A stretch of 64,000 bases of DNA, taken from assembly GCF_013911645.1 (NCBI RefSeq), contig NZ_JACESV010000008.1, positions 1 through 64,000 of the forward strand. Reading direction: 5' to 3'. Position 1 is the stretch's first letter; each line of letters starts with the position of its first letter. This document shows positions 18,012 through 28,158 of this stretch, piece by piece. The translations under genes were made by a program, and so were the position numbers. The notes under the pieces were generated by a model. The model saw only the letters and a program-made list of their open reading frames with translations, was not told where the DNA came from and searched no databases. Origin of the DNA: Allomuricauda sp. Lineage in GTDB: Bacteria; Bacteroidota; Bacteroidia; Flavobacteriales; Flavobacteriaceae.

Positions 18012-18611
18012 TTAATTGAATTCAAAATCCACTTCGGGAACATCTTCCGAACCGGCATCTGATTTGAAAAGGGCCATCGGGTCAAAATTGGCCATGCTGG
18101 CCACAATATTGGTCGGGATTTGCTGTATTTTAATATTGTATTCCCCGGCCAGATCGTTAAAACGGTTGCGTTCTACATTGATTCTATTCTCTGTGCCTTC
18201 CAATTGGGACTGTAGTTCCAAAAAGTTCTGATTGGCCTTTATATCGGGATAGCGCTCCACGGTAACCAATAACCGGGATAGGGCGGAGGAAAGTCCTGTT
18301 TGGGCCTGTTGAAACTCTGCCAATTGTTCGGGCGTAATATTGTTGGCGTCTATACTGGTTGAGGTGGCCTTTGCCCTTGCTTCGATAACGGCCGTTAGGG
18401 TTTCCCGTTCGAAATCGGCGGCGCCTTGTACTGTTTTCACCAAGTTCCCGATCAAGTCGCTTCTGCGTTGGTAAGAACTCTCCACATTGGCCCATTGCTT
18501 AGTGGCCTGTCCTTTCATGTCGACAAGCTTGTTGTTGGTGCTTACGTACCATCCTACAACGATTACCCCTAAAATCCCCAGGGCAATAATGGCTATAATA
18601 CCTTTTTTCAT
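18012..18611 (-). CDS. lemA: LemA family protein
   Basis: 199 residues with one N-terminal membrane helix (IIAIIALGILGVIVVGWYVS) and a LemA four-helix bundle containing QWANVESSYQRRSDLIGNLV, YPDIKAN and the block ENRINVERNRFNDLAGEYN. LemA proteins are small envelope proteins of unknown biochemical role, often encoded next to TPM-domain proteins, as here. The stop is directly followed by the TPM gene. Length and start are as in the family. Confidence 0.92.
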   Translation of the reverse strand: MKKGIIAIIALGILGVIVVGWYVSTNNKLVDMKGQATKQWANVESSYQRRSDLIGNLVKTVQGAADFERETLTAVIEARAKATSTSIDANNITPEQLAEFQQAQTGLSSALSRLLVTVERYPDIKANQNFLELQSQLEGTENRINVERNRFNDLAGEYNIKIQQIPTNIVASMANFDPMALFKSDAGSEDVPEVDFEFN

Positions 18612-18629
18612 TTTCTATTGGTTAAGTGT

Positions 18630-18959
18630 TTATAGTTGTTCTTTTATTTTAAGGAGTTCCGCTTTTACCTTTTGTAATTTTTGAATCACCTCAAAATTGG
18701 AAAGGGCTTTTTGTTTTTCCTCTTTCAGATGGATTTTGGCACCATCCAAAGTAAACCCTCGCTCTTTTACCAAATGGTAGATCAACTGAAGGTTTTGGAT
18801 ATCCTGCGGTGTAAACTTACGATTGCCCTTGGCATTTTTTTTGGGTTGGAGCACGTCAAACTCTTTTTCCCAAAAACGGATTAGGGAGGTGTTTACCCCA
18901 AAGGCCTTGGCCACTTCGCCAATGCCATAATATCGTTTTTCGGGTAGGTCTACGTGCAT
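18630..18959 (-). CDS. MerR family transcriptional regulator
   Basis: 109 residues with a MerR winged helix: YYGIGEVAKAFGVNTSLIRFWEKEF near residues 10-34, then KGNRKFTPQDIQNL, then a short dimerisation helix. No Cys-containing effector domain is present, so it belongs to the minimal MerR group common in Bacteroidota. The ATG shares one base with the stop of the upstream M23 peptidase gene (TAATG), indicating coupling. The target is unknown; control of the downstream LemA/TPM genes is possible from position only. Confidence 0.88.
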   Translation of the reverse strand: MHVDLPEKRYYGIGEVAKAFGVNTSLIRFWEKEFDVLQPKKNAKGNRKFTPQDIQNLQLIYHLVKERGFTLDGAKIHLKEEKQKALSNFEVIQKLQKVKAELLKIKEQL

Positions 18960-19936
18960 TAATCCAGTGATTGGTTCTCTTGATTGGCCAATCTGAGCAT
19001 ATTCTCAAATTCTTCCGTGGACAAACTTCCGTAGTAGAAGTTAATGGGGTTGATGCGTTCCCCATCCTTAAATATTTCGTAATGGACATGGGGTGCCTGG
19101 GAACGTCCCGTACTACCAACAAAGCCGATAAGGTCACCTCTTTTTACTTTTTGGCCAACAGTAACATTGTATTTGCTCATGTGCCCGTACAGTGAGATGT
19201 AACCGTAGCCATGGTCAATTCGCACATGTTTTCCATAACCGGACGACCTATTGTCGGCACGTACCACTTTTCCATCACCGGAGGCATATATTGGAGTGCC
19301 TCGTGGAGCGGTAAAGTCCATGCCCCAATGCATTTTACGTGCTTTGGTAAAGGGGTCCGATCGCCAACCATAACCAGAGGCCATTCGGGTAAGGTCTTCG
19401 TTGCTAACGGGCTGAATGGCCGGAATGGCGGCCAGTAACTTTTCCTTTTCTTCCGCTAATTTGGCAATTTCATCCAACGATTTGGATTGGATTACCATTT
19501 GTTTTTGGATAATGTCCAATCGTTTTACTGCATTGATGATGATTTCCGAATTGTTGAAGCCTTCAAGGTCTTTATAGCGGTTGACACCCCCAAAACCCGC
19601 TCTACGCTGCTCTTCGGGTATTGGGTTCGCTTCAAAATATAATCTGTAAATATTGTTGTCCCGATCTTCAATATTGGCCAAAACCTGTTCCATTTGGTCC
19701 ATTTTCCTGTTCATGATATCAAACTGAAGTTCATAATTTCGAACCTCGCGTTCAAGGGAAAGTTCCTTGGGCGTATTTACCCATCGGGTGTTCAAAAGAA
19801 TAATCAGTCCAAGGAAACCGAACAGTGCGGAGCCCAGCAAGAACAAGAAAATATTCCTGTACTTTTTGGATTTCTTCGGCTCGATCTTTCTATAAGAAAG
19901 TGTATCCGGATCGTAATAGTACTTAACTTTAGACAT
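18959..19936 (-). CDS. M23 family metallopeptidase
   Basis: 325 residues: a basic N-terminus, one membrane helix (about 27-48), a coiled-coil stretch (about 60-170) and a C-terminal LytM/M23 domain (about 195-305). Zinc-binding motifs are HWGMDF (HxxxD) and HVHYEIF (HxH). It should be an inner-membrane-anchored periplasmic endopeptidase, or a division activator, acting on peptidoglycan. A promoter on the minus strand precedes it and alaS diverges from it. Confidence 0.93.
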   Translation of the reverse strand: MSKVKYYYDPDTLSYRKIEPKKSKKYRNIFLFLLGSALFGFLGLIILLNTRWVNTPKELSLEREVRNYELQFDIMNRKMDQMEQVLANIEDRDNNIYRLYFEANPIPEEQRRAGFGGVNRYKDLEGFNNSEIIINAVKRLDIIQKQMVIQSKSLDEIAKLAEEKEKLLAAIPAIQPVSNEDLTRMASGYGWRSDPFTKARKMHWGMDFTAPRGTPIYASGDGKVVRADNRSSGYGKHVRIDHGYGYISLYGHMSKYNVTVGQKVKRGDLIGFVGSTGRSQAPHVHYEIFKDGERINPINFYYGSLSTEEFENMLRLANQENQSLD

Positions 19937-19983
19937 GAATGGATTTTATCCTATTTTTGCTCACTCATTTTAATCAGAACAAA

Positions 19984-19991
19984 CAAATATA
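19984..19991 (-). promoter_or_regulatory. -7 element for the M23 peptidase gene
   Basis: On the minus strand TATATTTG matches TAnnTTTG about 48 bases before the M23 start, in the intergenic region shared with alaS. A second match, TATTTTTG at 19952-19959 on the plus strand, could serve alaS. Confidence 0.4.
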
Positions 19992-20040
19992 AAAATTGTT
20001 TTGCTTAAAGTGTTAAATTTAAGAAAACCCTAGGAATTCA

Positions 20041-22653
20041 ATGACATCCCAAGAAGTTAGAAACCAGTTTTTAAACTTTTTTAAAGAAAAGAACCACAAG
20101 ATTGTACCATCGGCACCCATGGTAATGAAAGACGACCCTACCCTGATGTTCACCAATGCCGGTATGAACCAGTTTAAGGAGTACTTTTTGGGGAATTCCG
20201 TTCCAAAGAGCAAAAGATTGACCGATACCCAAAAATGTCTTCGGGTGAGCGGTAAGCACAACGACTTGGAAGAAGTTGGGAAGGATACCTACCACCACAC
20301 CATGTTCGAAATGTTGGGGAATTGGAGTATTGGGGATTATTTTAAAAAGGAGGCCATTGCGTGGGCATGGGAATTGCTCACCGAGGTATATAAAATTGAT
20401 AAGGACAGTCTTTACGTTTCCGTTTTTGAAGGAAGCGGGGATGATGGATTGCCATTGGATCAAGAAGCTTACGATCTTTGGAAGGCAATTGTACCTGAGA
20501 ATCGAATTATAAAAGGAAACAAAAAGGACAATTTCTGGGAAATGGGCGACCAAGGCCCCTGCGGACCCTGCTCCGAGATTCATGTGGATATAAGACCCAA
20601 GGAAGAAAAACAAAAAGTGGACGGAGCTTCGCTCGTAAACCAGGACCATCCGCAAGTAGTGGAAATTTGGAACTTGGTTTTTATGCAGTTCAACCGTAAG
20701 GCCAATGGAAGTCTGGAACCCCTTCCCGAAAAGCATATTGATACCGGAATGGGCTTTGAGCGCTTGTGCATGGTGCTTCAGGGCGTGCAATCCAATTACG
20801 ATACCGATGTTTTTACCCCGCTGATTCGCGAGGTGGAAATCATTACAGGGAAAAAATATGGCAAGGATGAGCAAACCGATATCGCAATCCGTGTGGTGGC
20901 CGACCATGTGCGTGCCGTGGCATTTTCCATTGCCGATGGGCAATTGCCCAGCAATACGGGAGCAGGTTATGTAATCCGAAGGATATTACGCCGTGCTATT
21001 CGCTACGGATTCACCTTTTTGGACACCAACAAACCATTCATCTACAGATTGGTCAAGGTGTTGGGCGAACAAATGGGGAAAGCGTTCCCGGAGTTGAAGG
21101 AGCAATATCAACTAATCGAAAATGTGATCAAAGAAGAGGAAAGCTCATTTTTGAGCACTTTGGAACAAGGATTGGTGTTGTTGGATTCCGTGATAAAATC
21201 CTCCAAGGATAAAACCATAGCAGGTACAAAGGCCTTTGAGCTGTACGACACTTTCGGGTTTCCCATAGATTTGACCGCTTTGATTTTGGAGGAGAAAGGG
21301 TATCAACTGGACACGGAAGGGTTTGAAAAAGCCTTGAAAGCCCAAAAAGACCGTTCCAGAGCTGCTTCCGAAGTGTCCAAGGACGACTGGAACGTTTTAT
21401 TGACCGATGCTGAACAAGAATTTATCGGTTACGATAGCCTCGAAGCCAATGTGAAACTGGTAAAGTATCGTAAAGTGACCAGTAAAAAGGAGGGAGACCA
21501 ATACCAATTGGTGTTCAATCTTACCCCATTTTACCCTGAAGGCGGTGGTCAGGTTGGAGATAAAGGCTATTTGGAAGCTCCCAACGGCGATGTTACTTAT
21601 ATCATTGACACCAAAAGGGAGAACAACGAAATCGTTCATTTTGCCAAATCGTTGCCAAAAGAAGTTTCGGGAACCTTTAAAGCCATCGTGGACAAAAAGC
21701 AACGTTGGAGAACGGCCTGCAACCATACCGCTACGCACTTGCTGCACCAAGCCCTGCGCGAAGTCTTGGGAGCCCATGTAGAACAAAAAGGCTCTGCTGT
21801 GCATTCCAAATATCTACGATTTGATTTCTCCCATTTTTCAAAATTGACGGTGGAGGAGCTACGGAAAGTCGAAAATTTCGTCAATGCCCGTATTGATGGA
21901 CATTTGCCTTTGGAAGAAAACCGCAATGTTCCCATGAAAGAAGCCATGGAGCAAGGGGCGATGGCACTTTTTGGTGAAAAATACGGCGATACGGTCCGTA
22001 CCATTCGTTTTGGACAATCCATTGAACTTTGTGGAGGTACCCACGTAAAGAATACCGCCGATATTTGGCATTTCAAAATAGTTTCCGAAGGAGCCGTTGC
22101 CGCTGGAATTCGAAGAATTGAGGCCATTACTTCTGATGCTGTTAAAGAATTTTATTTCAACAACAATCGTATGCTCTTCGAGATCAAGGATATGTTGAAG
22201 AACTCGCAAGACCCTGTAAAATCGGTGGCCAGTTTACAAGAAGAAAACCTTGCACTTAAAAAACAAGTGGAGCAATTGTTGAAGGATAAGGCCAAAGGAC
22301 TCAAAAACGAACTGATTTCAGAATTGGAAGAAGTGAACGGAGTCCAATTCTTGGCCAAAAAAGTGGATTTGGATGCAGGTGGCATCAAAGATTTGGCTTT
22401 TGAAATAGGAGGTCAGGTAGATAAGTTGTTCCTATTGTTGGCCTCTGAAAAGGACGGAAAAGCCGTTTTGTCCTGCTACATTTCCAAGGATTTGGTGGCA
22501 GAAAAGGACCTGAATGCGGGAACCATTGTCCGCGAACTGGGGAAATACATCCAAGGTGGTGGGGGAGGACAGCCGTTCTTTGCTACTGCGGGTGGTAAAA
22601 ACCCTGCTGGGATTCCCGATGCGCTGGATAAAGTAAAAGCTTATGTATCTTAA
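20041..22653 (+). CDS. alaS: alanine--tRNA ligase
   Basis: 870 residues with the complete AlaRS order: class II catalytic core (from [13 protein letters not shown], with [11 protein letters not shown]), tRNA-binding part, editing domain with zinc motifs HTATHLLH and CGGTH, and the C-terminal C-Ala domain ending [15 protein letters not shown]. It charges tRNA-Ala and clears mischarged Ser and Gly. Length is normal for bacteria. The ATG at 20041 is the natural start. Confidence 0.97.
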   Translation: MTSQEVRNQFLNFFKEKNHKIVPSAPMVMKDDPTLMFTNAGMNQFKEYFLGNSVPKSKRLTDTQKCLRVSGKHNDLEEVGKDTYHHTMFEMLGNWSIGDYFKKEAIAWAWELLTEVYKIDKDSLYVSVFEGSGDDGLPLDQEAYDLWKAIVPENRIIKGNKKDNFWEMGDQGPCGPCSEIHVDIRPKEEKQKVDGASLVNQDHPQVVEIWNLVFMQFNRKANGSLEPLPEKHIDTGMGFERLCMVLQGVQSNYDTDVFTPLIREVEIITGKKYGKDEQTDIAIRVVADHVRAVAFSIADGQLPSNTGAGYVIRRILRRAIRYGFTFLDTNKPFIYRLVKVLGEQMGKAFPELKEQYQLIENVIKEEESSFLSTLEQGLVLLDSVIKSSKDKTIAGTKAFELYDTFGFPIDLTALILEEKGYQLDTEGFEKALKAQKDRSRAASEVSKDDWNVLLTDAEQEFIGYDSLEANVKLVKYRKVTSKKEGDQYQLVFNLTPFYPEGGGQVGDKGYLEAPNGDVTYIIDTKRENNEIVHFAKSLPKEVSGTFKAIVDKKQRWRTACNHTATHLLHQALREVLGAHVEQKGSAVHSKYLRFDFSHFSKLTVEELRKVENFVNARIDGHLPLEENRNVPMKEAMEQGAMALFGEKYGDTVRTIRFGQSIELCGGTHVKNTADIWHFKIVSEGAVAAGIRRIEAITSDAVKEFYFNNNRMLFEIKDMLKNSQDPVKSVASLQEENLALKKQVEQLLKDKAKGLKNELISELEEVNGVQFLAKKVDLDAGGIKDLAFEIGGQVDKLFLLLASEKDGKAVLSCYISKDLVAEKDLNAGTIVRELGKYIQGGGGGQPFFATAGGKNPAGIPDALDKVKAYVS

Positions 22654-22692
22654 TTAATTTTATTATTAACCCAACCTCTCTTGATATTATGT

Positions 22693-23544
22693 ATGAAAAA
22701 AATCTTATATATATTTCTGATTTTTCAAGCCTGTGCTGAAAATGAGAGCAAAACAGAAGAGGGAAGGTCGTTTGAATCTGAAAAGGTAGTACTATCAGTT
22801 GATGATTCAATTAAAATTGCAGATTATTGGCAAAAGGCAAATAAAGTTCCTGTATATTCTGTGGATAGGCAGCGCTATTTGGATTCTGCTTTGATGATCA
22901 AACCTGATTCGGCCTATTTCTGGCAGCAGAAAGCAATGCCATTATATAAGGAACGTAAGTTTTCTATAGGAAAGCCCTTTTTGGAAAAAGCAGTTTTGTA
23001 TGACCCGAAAAGATATTTGGATTACAGTGGGTTTATGAAATGTCTTTTCTCCAATGAGTACCAGGAGTCAATAGATGAACTAAAGCTGGCAAAGGAAAAG
23101 TTTGGAGATGGGTACGTGATGGACCATACTTATAATTTTTATATAGCATTGGATTATTTGCAATTGAACCAATTTGAGAATGCTAAAAATTACCTCCTAA
23201 AAAGTAAAGAGCAGCAATTCAAAGATTTCCCTAACGAACCTCCTGAGGAAGCATGCCATTATATGGATTGGTTTTATATGGGAGTAGTTGAATATGAACT
23301 CAAGAATTACGAAAAGGCAATCGAAAATTTTGATATGAGTTTAAAGGTTTATAAAAACTTTGGTGATGCTTTTTATTACAAGGCCATATCAGAATATAAT
23401 TCTGGGAAAAAGGAGGAGGCTGAAAAAACAATCGAATTAGCATGGGAGAACAACCAAAATACAATTAATGAAGATCAAGTATATTATGTTGTTTATCCTT
23501 ATCAAGTGTTTCATAGGTTAAGTCCGAGGTCTAGAAAAAAATAG
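22693..23544 (+). CDS. TPR-repeat lipoprotein
   Basis: About 283 residues starting MKKILYIFLIFQACAEN, a very short lipoprotein signal with Cys near residue 14. The body shows repeated helix pairs of TPR type, for example DSALMIKPDSAYFWQQKAMP, and YEKAIENFDMSLKVYKNFG near 215-233. TPR proteins mediate protein contacts; no partner is indicated. I take ATG 22693 because it gives the lipobox; a TTG at 22681 adds four residues. It sits between alaS and a GSCFA gene and is more AT-rich than both. Confidence 0.82.
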   Translation: MKKILYIFLIFQACAENESKTEEGRSFESEKVVLSVDDSIKIADYWQKANKVPVYSVDRQRYLDSALMIKPDSAYFWQQKAMPLYKERKFSIGKPFLEKAVLYDPKRYLDYSGFMKCLFSNEYQESIDELKLAKEKFGDGYVMDHTYNFYIALDYLQLNQFENAKNYLLKSKEQQFKDFPNEPPEEACHYMDWFYMGVVEYELKNYEKAIENFDMSLKVYKNFGDAFYYKAISEYNSGKKEEAEKTIELAWENNQNTINEDQVYYVVYPYQVFHRLSPRSRKK

Positions 23545-23554
23545 ATGTCAAATA

Positions 23555-24502
23555 ATGGAATTACAAACCAAGATGCCTTTAACACCCAGCGATAATCCCA
23601 TCGACTATCAAAGTAAGATGGTGCTTTTGGGTTCCTGTTTTGTGGAAAATATGGGTAATAAGTTGGACTACTTCAAGTTCCAGCAAATGCAAAATCCCTT
23701 TGGGATATTGTTTCATCCTTTAGCGATAGAAAATCTGGTTCAACGAGCTATTCAAGAAGAAACTTATGAGAAAGGAGATATTTTTGAGCAAGATGGCATC
23801 TGGCGTTGTTTTGAAGCCCATTCCAATTTACGCTCCGAGGATTCATTGGAATTGTTGCAACTCCTCAACCAAAGGTTGAAAGAAACCAAAATAGGGTTGG
23901 AAACTTCATCGCACATCATCATCACCCTCGGAACTGCATGGGTGTATGAGCATCAGGATTCAAATAAAATAGTGGCCAATTGCCATAAGGTGTCCCAAAA
24001 GCAATTCACTAAAAAATTGTTGAGCGTAACCGAAATCGAGTCCAGTCTCAATAATTTGGTGGGAATGATTCGCAAAATGAATTCCCTTGCACAAATCATC
24101 TTCACCATTTCGCCCGTTCGTCATGTAAAAGATGGTTTTGTGGAAAACCAGCAGAGCAAGGCGCATCTGTTTGCTGCCCTTTATCAAATAATAAAAGGAC
24201 ACAGTGTGTCCTACTTTCCATCCTATGAAATTATGATGGACGAGTTGCGCGACTACCGTTTTTATGACAAGGATATGGTGCATCCTAACGAACTTGCCGT
24301 CGATTACATTTGGGAAAAATTTAAATTGGTCTGGATTTCATCAAAATGTTATGCTGTTTTGGATAAGGTGGATGCCGTTCAAAAAGGATTGTTGCATAGA
24401 CCATTTAACCCCGATTCTGAAGCGCATCAAAAGTTTAAAACATCGCTCCGCACAAAAATTACGTATCTTCAAGAAAGGTATTCTTTCATGAAATTTGATT
24501 AA
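23555..24502 (+). CDS. GSCFA domain-containing protein
   Basis: 315 residues with the family signature GSCFVENMG near residue 27, then NPFGILFHP, and FTISPVRHVKDGF near 185. GSCFA proteins are SGNH-hydrolase-like enzymes, where GS would carry the nucleophilic Ser and a late Asp-His pair (MVHPNELAVDYIWEKF) completes the site. The substrate is not known. It ends directly at the start of the DUF4230 gene, so the two are cotranscribed. Confidence 0.9.
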   Translation: MELQTKMPLTPSDNPIDYQSKMVLLGSCFVENMGNKLDYFKFQQMQNPFGILFHPLAIENLVQRAIQEETYEKGDIFEQDGIWRCFEAHSNLRSEDSLELLQLLNQRLKETKIGLETSSHIIITLGTAWVYEHQDSNKIVANCHKVSQKQFTKKLLSVTEIESSLNNLVGMIRKMNSLAQIIFTISPVRHVKDGFVENQQSKAHLFAALYQIIKGHSVSYFPSYEIMMDELRDYRFYDKDMVHPNELAVDYIWEKFKLVWISSKCYAVLDKVDAVQKGLLHRPFNPDSEAHQKFKTSLRTKITYLQERYSFMKFD

Positions 24503-25117
24503 ATGAAAAAAGTTTTAGCAGGAGCAGTAATTGCCTTGGCCTCGGTTTTGATCTATAAATCGTGCACCGATGACCGAGAGCAAAAATCCATTCTTGAAGA
24601 AAACTCCATGCTCATTCAGCAGGAATTGCGAAACGTATCCAAATTGGTGGTTTCCGAAGGGCATTTTGCCGAAGTCTACAATTACAAAGATTCCAAAGAA
24701 CTGTTCGGGCCGTTGGTAACCGCACACAAGAAAGCATTGGTTGTGGTAAATGCTGACGTTTCCATTGCTTATGATATGTCCAAAATAGGCTATGAGGTGG
24801 ACGAGGGGAATAAATTGCTGAAGATTACACAAATTCCAGAGCCAGAGATAAAAATAAGTCCCGATTTTGAGTACTACGATGTTACCGCAGATTACTTGAA
24901 CCCCTTCAACGCAGGGGATTACAATGCCATTAAGCGCAACGTGAATGCTTCCTTAATGAAGAAAATAGAAGCTTCCTCTTTGCGTTCCAATGCGGAAAAC
25001 CGACTGGTCAGCGAACTGTCGCGCATTTTGGTGCTCACCAATACCATGGGCTGGACCTTGGTCTATGAAAACACTCCTGTTGAAAATGCCGAACAGTTGA
25101 AAACTTTTTTGGATTAA
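24503..25117 (+). CDS. DUF4230 domain-containing protein
   Basis: 204 residues with an N-terminal hydrophobic segment, VLAGAVIALASVLIYKSC, that may be a signal anchor or lipoprotein signal, then a DUF4230 domain (about 40-200) recognisable from SKLVVSEGHFAEVYNYKD and YEVDEGNKLLKI. The family is membrane-associated and has no established function. It begins directly after the GSCFA stop. The gene that follows is convergent. Confidence 0.87.
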   Translation: MKKVLAGAVIALASVLIYKSCTDDREQKSILEENSMLIQQELRNVSKLVVSEGHFAEVYNYKDSKELFGPLVTAHKKALVVVNADVSIAYDMSKIGYEVDEGNKLLKITQIPEPEIKISPDFEYYDVTADYLNPFNAGDYNAIKRNVNASLMKKIEASSLRSNAENRLVSELSRILVLTNTMGWTLVYENTPVENAEQLKTFLD

Positions 25118-25140
25118 ACTGTCACAGGAGAAGGTTAGGA

Positions 25141-26892
25141 TTAACTTACCAAGGCCGTATCCACCAGTTGGAGACCATCATCAATTAAATGGCCTACCTT
25201 GGGGTTATCCCGCTTAATGTGTTCCAAGTGTTCCAAAATCTCTTGCTGATACTCTTGATTGTTGTCCTGTTTGGCCAGTTCGTACAATTCTACGGGCAGT
25301 AACCAATCTTTTGGATGTTCTTTTTTAAGGGCTTGGAAGACCTTGTTTCGTGAAATCGTGATGTTTTTTCCTTCCCTAAAATGCCTGATTTGTTCATAAT
25401 ACCGCTCCAATTGCAACCTTTTTTCGTCTTTTTTGGATTTTATGGCGCTTTCTGTAATCTGATGGCTGGTTAGGTCGAAACTATTAAGGTCTGCGGGACC
25501 ATTATAAGCTGATACAATGTGTTGGCCAACAGCCATGTGGTACAATTCCCATTCAGGTTGGAATAAGGTTTTATCGTTGTGGGTAACCGTGCAATTTTCA
25601 AAAGTGATAAGAATGATTTTGCCCATTAAGTTTCGGGTGCCCGTTACTATGGTTCCTTCCACTTTGATGCCGCCTTCGAACTCCAGGGCAATTTGTTCCC
25701 CTTCATAAATTTTATAGGCTTTAAGGTCGCGTGGCCCCATGTCTTCAATGGCAATGTTGATGCCTTTCAACTTTCCGATAGGTGAACCAAAACCATCGGC
25801 ATGGTGAGCAATACTGTGCCCGACCAATTCTTTTTCACGATAGGCAAGGGCCGTGCCGCCCTTGGTTTGTATATAGATAGGTTTCCCGTCGTTTTCAATT
25901 ACATTGTTGAATTCCCCGGAGATTTGCAGTCCCGTACTCAATTCGATGGTACCGAGCGCTTTGGAACCAATCAACTTTTTGATGCCTGAAAGCCCTCCTG
26001 TTCGCACGGCCATGGTATTGGCAAAATCTTCCAAAACCTGACTTAAAAAAGCAAAATCGGGTGTCACAAAAAGCTGTGGTTGTGGTTTGGTGATATCAAA
26101 CTCGGTGCGGGCCGCTTCAATGGAGTATGGAATCTTTTTCACTTTGTCCGTCATGCACCACGTACTTTCACCAATGGACGAAAGTAGCCCTGCTCCATAA
26201 ATTTTTGGGTTGTACACCGTGCCGATCAAACCATATTCCACGGTCCACCAATGTAGGTTTCGTATTAGGGCCATTTCACTGGGTTCCCCCATATTTTCTT
26301 GTAGTTGCTCAATATGCTTTTCGGCTTCTTCTATTTCACTTTGCGGGGTGCCATGTGCTTCTTTTATTATGGAAAGATGTCGCACCGCATTGTAAAGTTC
26401 ATAATCCTTGGCGCTGGAAATGGCCTTGCAGCCAATCTCGCCAAAACGGCGTAAATATTCTGCGTATTCTGGATTGGCGATAATGGGAGCGTGTCCGGCA
26501 CCTTCGTGAATAATATCGGGTGCAGGGGTATATTCTATATTTTCAAGTTGTCGAATATCCGAAGCGATCACGAGCACATTGTAGGCTTGGAACTCCATAA
26601 AGGCAGAAGGTGGGATAAAACCATCGACTGCAACGGCAGCCCAACCAATTTCTTTGAGGATTCTGTTCATGCCGTACATATTGGGGATATGATCTATGGA
26701 AATCCCTGTCTTTTTCAAACCATCCACGTATGAGCTGTGGGCCACTTTACTCAAATAATCCACGTTTTTGCGCATCACGTAGCGCCAAACCGCTTGGTCA
26801 ATGGCCGTGTACGCTTCATAATTTTGTGGTTTTATGAATTGTTTGAGATGCTTCGGTAGTTTGTCCAGTATAGGATTGGATTCGTAGCTCAT
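25141..26892 (-). CDS. aromatic amino acid hydroxylase (phenylalanine 4-monooxygenase-like), long form
   Basis: 583 residues. The catalytic core has HEGAGH (His129, His134) and a third iron ligand in TVEYGL (Glu219), the His-His-Glu triad of pterin-dependent hydroxylases. About 45 extra residues lie between His134 and the Glu compared with the short bacterial PhhA. A C-terminal extension of some 250 residues follows, unlike the roughly 260-residue PhhA of Proteobacteria. It should hydroxylate Phe to Tyr with a tetrahydropterin and O2; other aromatic substrates are possible. The gene stands alone. Confidence 0.88.
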   Translation of the reverse strand: MSYESNPILDKLPKHLKQFIKPQNYEAYTAIDQAVWRYVMRKNVDYLSKVAHSSYVDGLKKTGISIDHIPNMYGMNRILKEIGWAAVAVDGFIPPSAFMEFQAYNVLVIASDIRQLENIEYTPAPDIIHEGAGHAPIIANPEYAEYLRRFGEIGCKAISSAKDYELYNAVRHLSIIKEAHGTPQSEIEEAEKHIEQLQENMGEPSEMALIRNLHWWTVEYGLIGTVYNPKIYGAGLLSSIGESTWCMTDKVKKIPYSIEAARTEFDITKPQPQLFVTPDFAFLSQVLEDFANTMAVRTGGLSGIKKLIGSKALGTIELSTGLQISGEFNNVIENDGKPIYIQTKGGTALAYREKELVGHSIAHHADGFGSPIGKLKGINIAIEDMGPRDLKAYKIYEGEQIALEFEGGIKVEGTIVTGTRNLMGKIILITFENCTVTHNDKTLFQPEWELYHMAVGQHIVSAYNGPADLNSFDLTSHQITESAIKSKKDEKRLQLERYYEQIRHFREGKNITISRNKVFQALKKEHPKDWLLPVELYELAKQDNNQEYQQEILEHLEHIKRDNPKVGHLIDDGLQLVDTALVS

Positions 26893-26974
26893 GAGTCAAT
26901 TTTTGTGCGACTTAAAGATATGAAATAGAGCGTGGATTTTCTCTTAAGGAAAGTTAAGGGTAATAAAAAAGAAG

Positions 26975-27092
26975 TTGTCTGAATGGGTTTTTATTGTCAA
27001 TTCGAGCGTAGTCAGTCGAGAATTTATGGCGTTGATGCCTTAAAAAGGTTTCGCCTGCGCTCAACCTGACATTGTTTAATTCATTCAGACAA
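26975..27092. repeat. 118-bp inverted-repeat element (REPIN/MITE-like)
   Basis: TTGTCTGAATG (26975-26985) and CATTCAGACAA (27082-27092) are perfect 11-bp inverted ends. Inside, sequences with CGAGCGTAGTC and CGCTCAACCTGACA resemble two REP units facing each other. The element lies between the hydroxylase and DUF4136 genes and contains no gene. Confidence 0.5.
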
Positions 27093-27105
27093 TCTCTTGT
27101 AGGTT

Positions 27106-27681
27106 TTAGTTGGAGGCCACTGTCATTTGCGGCGGGTACTCTTCCAAAATCTGCGAAACAAATTCTTTGATGCGTTGCTCTTTCTTTTCAATGTTTTTGG
27201 TATTGTTCAGTGTACCTACGCCACGACCTTGCCAAACCAGTTCTTTTTTATTGGCATCGATCAGGTCGATGTACAAAGAACCTTCGGTACGGGTGCTAAC
27301 ATTGTTGCCATAGCCTCCCCAGCCCCAACCCCAACCGGGACCCCAGGCCCATGGGCTGTAGAATCCGCCCCAGCCCCAACCGAAGTTGTTGTAGACGTCC
27401 ACACGTTCGCGCTCTTTGGTAAAAATGCTGATCAATACATCGGGGTTGTCGGATTTGACAAATCCACGAGAACCCATTTCAGCCTCAATGGCCCTTAAAA
27501 TTCTTTTCTTGTCCAAATCCGAAATTTGGGCTTTATCTATACCAGTTTTGTAAAAAGCATAGCTTTTATAGGTGTTAAAGTCAGCTTTTTGGTCGTAATC
27601 GGAAACCACCCGTACGGAAGTACAGGAGGCCAACAAACCAAAGGAAAAGACAATCAGTGCAAAACGTTTTAAACTTTTCAT
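27106..27681 (-). CDS. DUF4136 domain lipoprotein
   Basis: 191 residues with signal and lipobox (FGLLASCTSVRV) and the DUF4136 pattern: DYDQKADFNTYKSYAFY near 28-44, KRILRAIEAEMGSRGF, NPDVLISIF, and EGSLYIDLIDANKKELVWQG near 133-152. A Gly/Trp-rich loop (about 101-125) interrupts the middle. The family is of unknown function and lies in the periplasm or outer membrane. Monocistronic. Confidence 0.88.
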   Translation of the reverse strand: MKSLKRFALIVFSFGLLASCTSVRVVSDYDQKADFNTYKSYAFYKTGIDKAQISDLDKKRILRAIEAEMGSRGFVKSDNPDVLISIFTKERERVDVYNNFGWGWGGFYSPWAWGPGWGWGWGGYGNNVSTRTEGSLYIDLIDANKKELVWQGRGVGTLNNTKNIEKKEQRIKEFVSQILEEYPPQMTVASN

Positions 27682-27741
27682 AGTACTTTTTTTAATTTCT
27701 TGAGATATGATTAAATAATCTACAAATATTATGCCGAATGC

Positions 27742-27918
<177 letters not shown>

Positions 27919-28123
27919 TTACTCTATAATCGAGATTTAAACCTAACTTCCATCAGGCAAGTTGCTCCGATTCCTCATGGGGTTGCCCAGAGGTAGTTTA
28001 CTATATAAATTTACGGTTTTCGCCGGAATAGAACGAAGGTTTTAAGACTTTCAAAACAAGGTTATTCACCGAAAATGTTGATGGATTTCTCCTAACTATC
28101 CAATTTTGAGCACTTTTTGCAGT

Positions 28124-28131
28124 TATATTTG
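28124..28131 (+). promoter_or_regulatory. -7 element upstream of the HERIH-motif gene
   Basis: TATATTTG matches TAnnTTTG 27 bases before the GTG start. TTTG at 28105-28108 stands 15 bases upstream, a little close for the usual spacing. Confidence 0.35.
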
Positions 28132-28158
28132 TTAGACTAACCAAAGGAATGGGATCAA

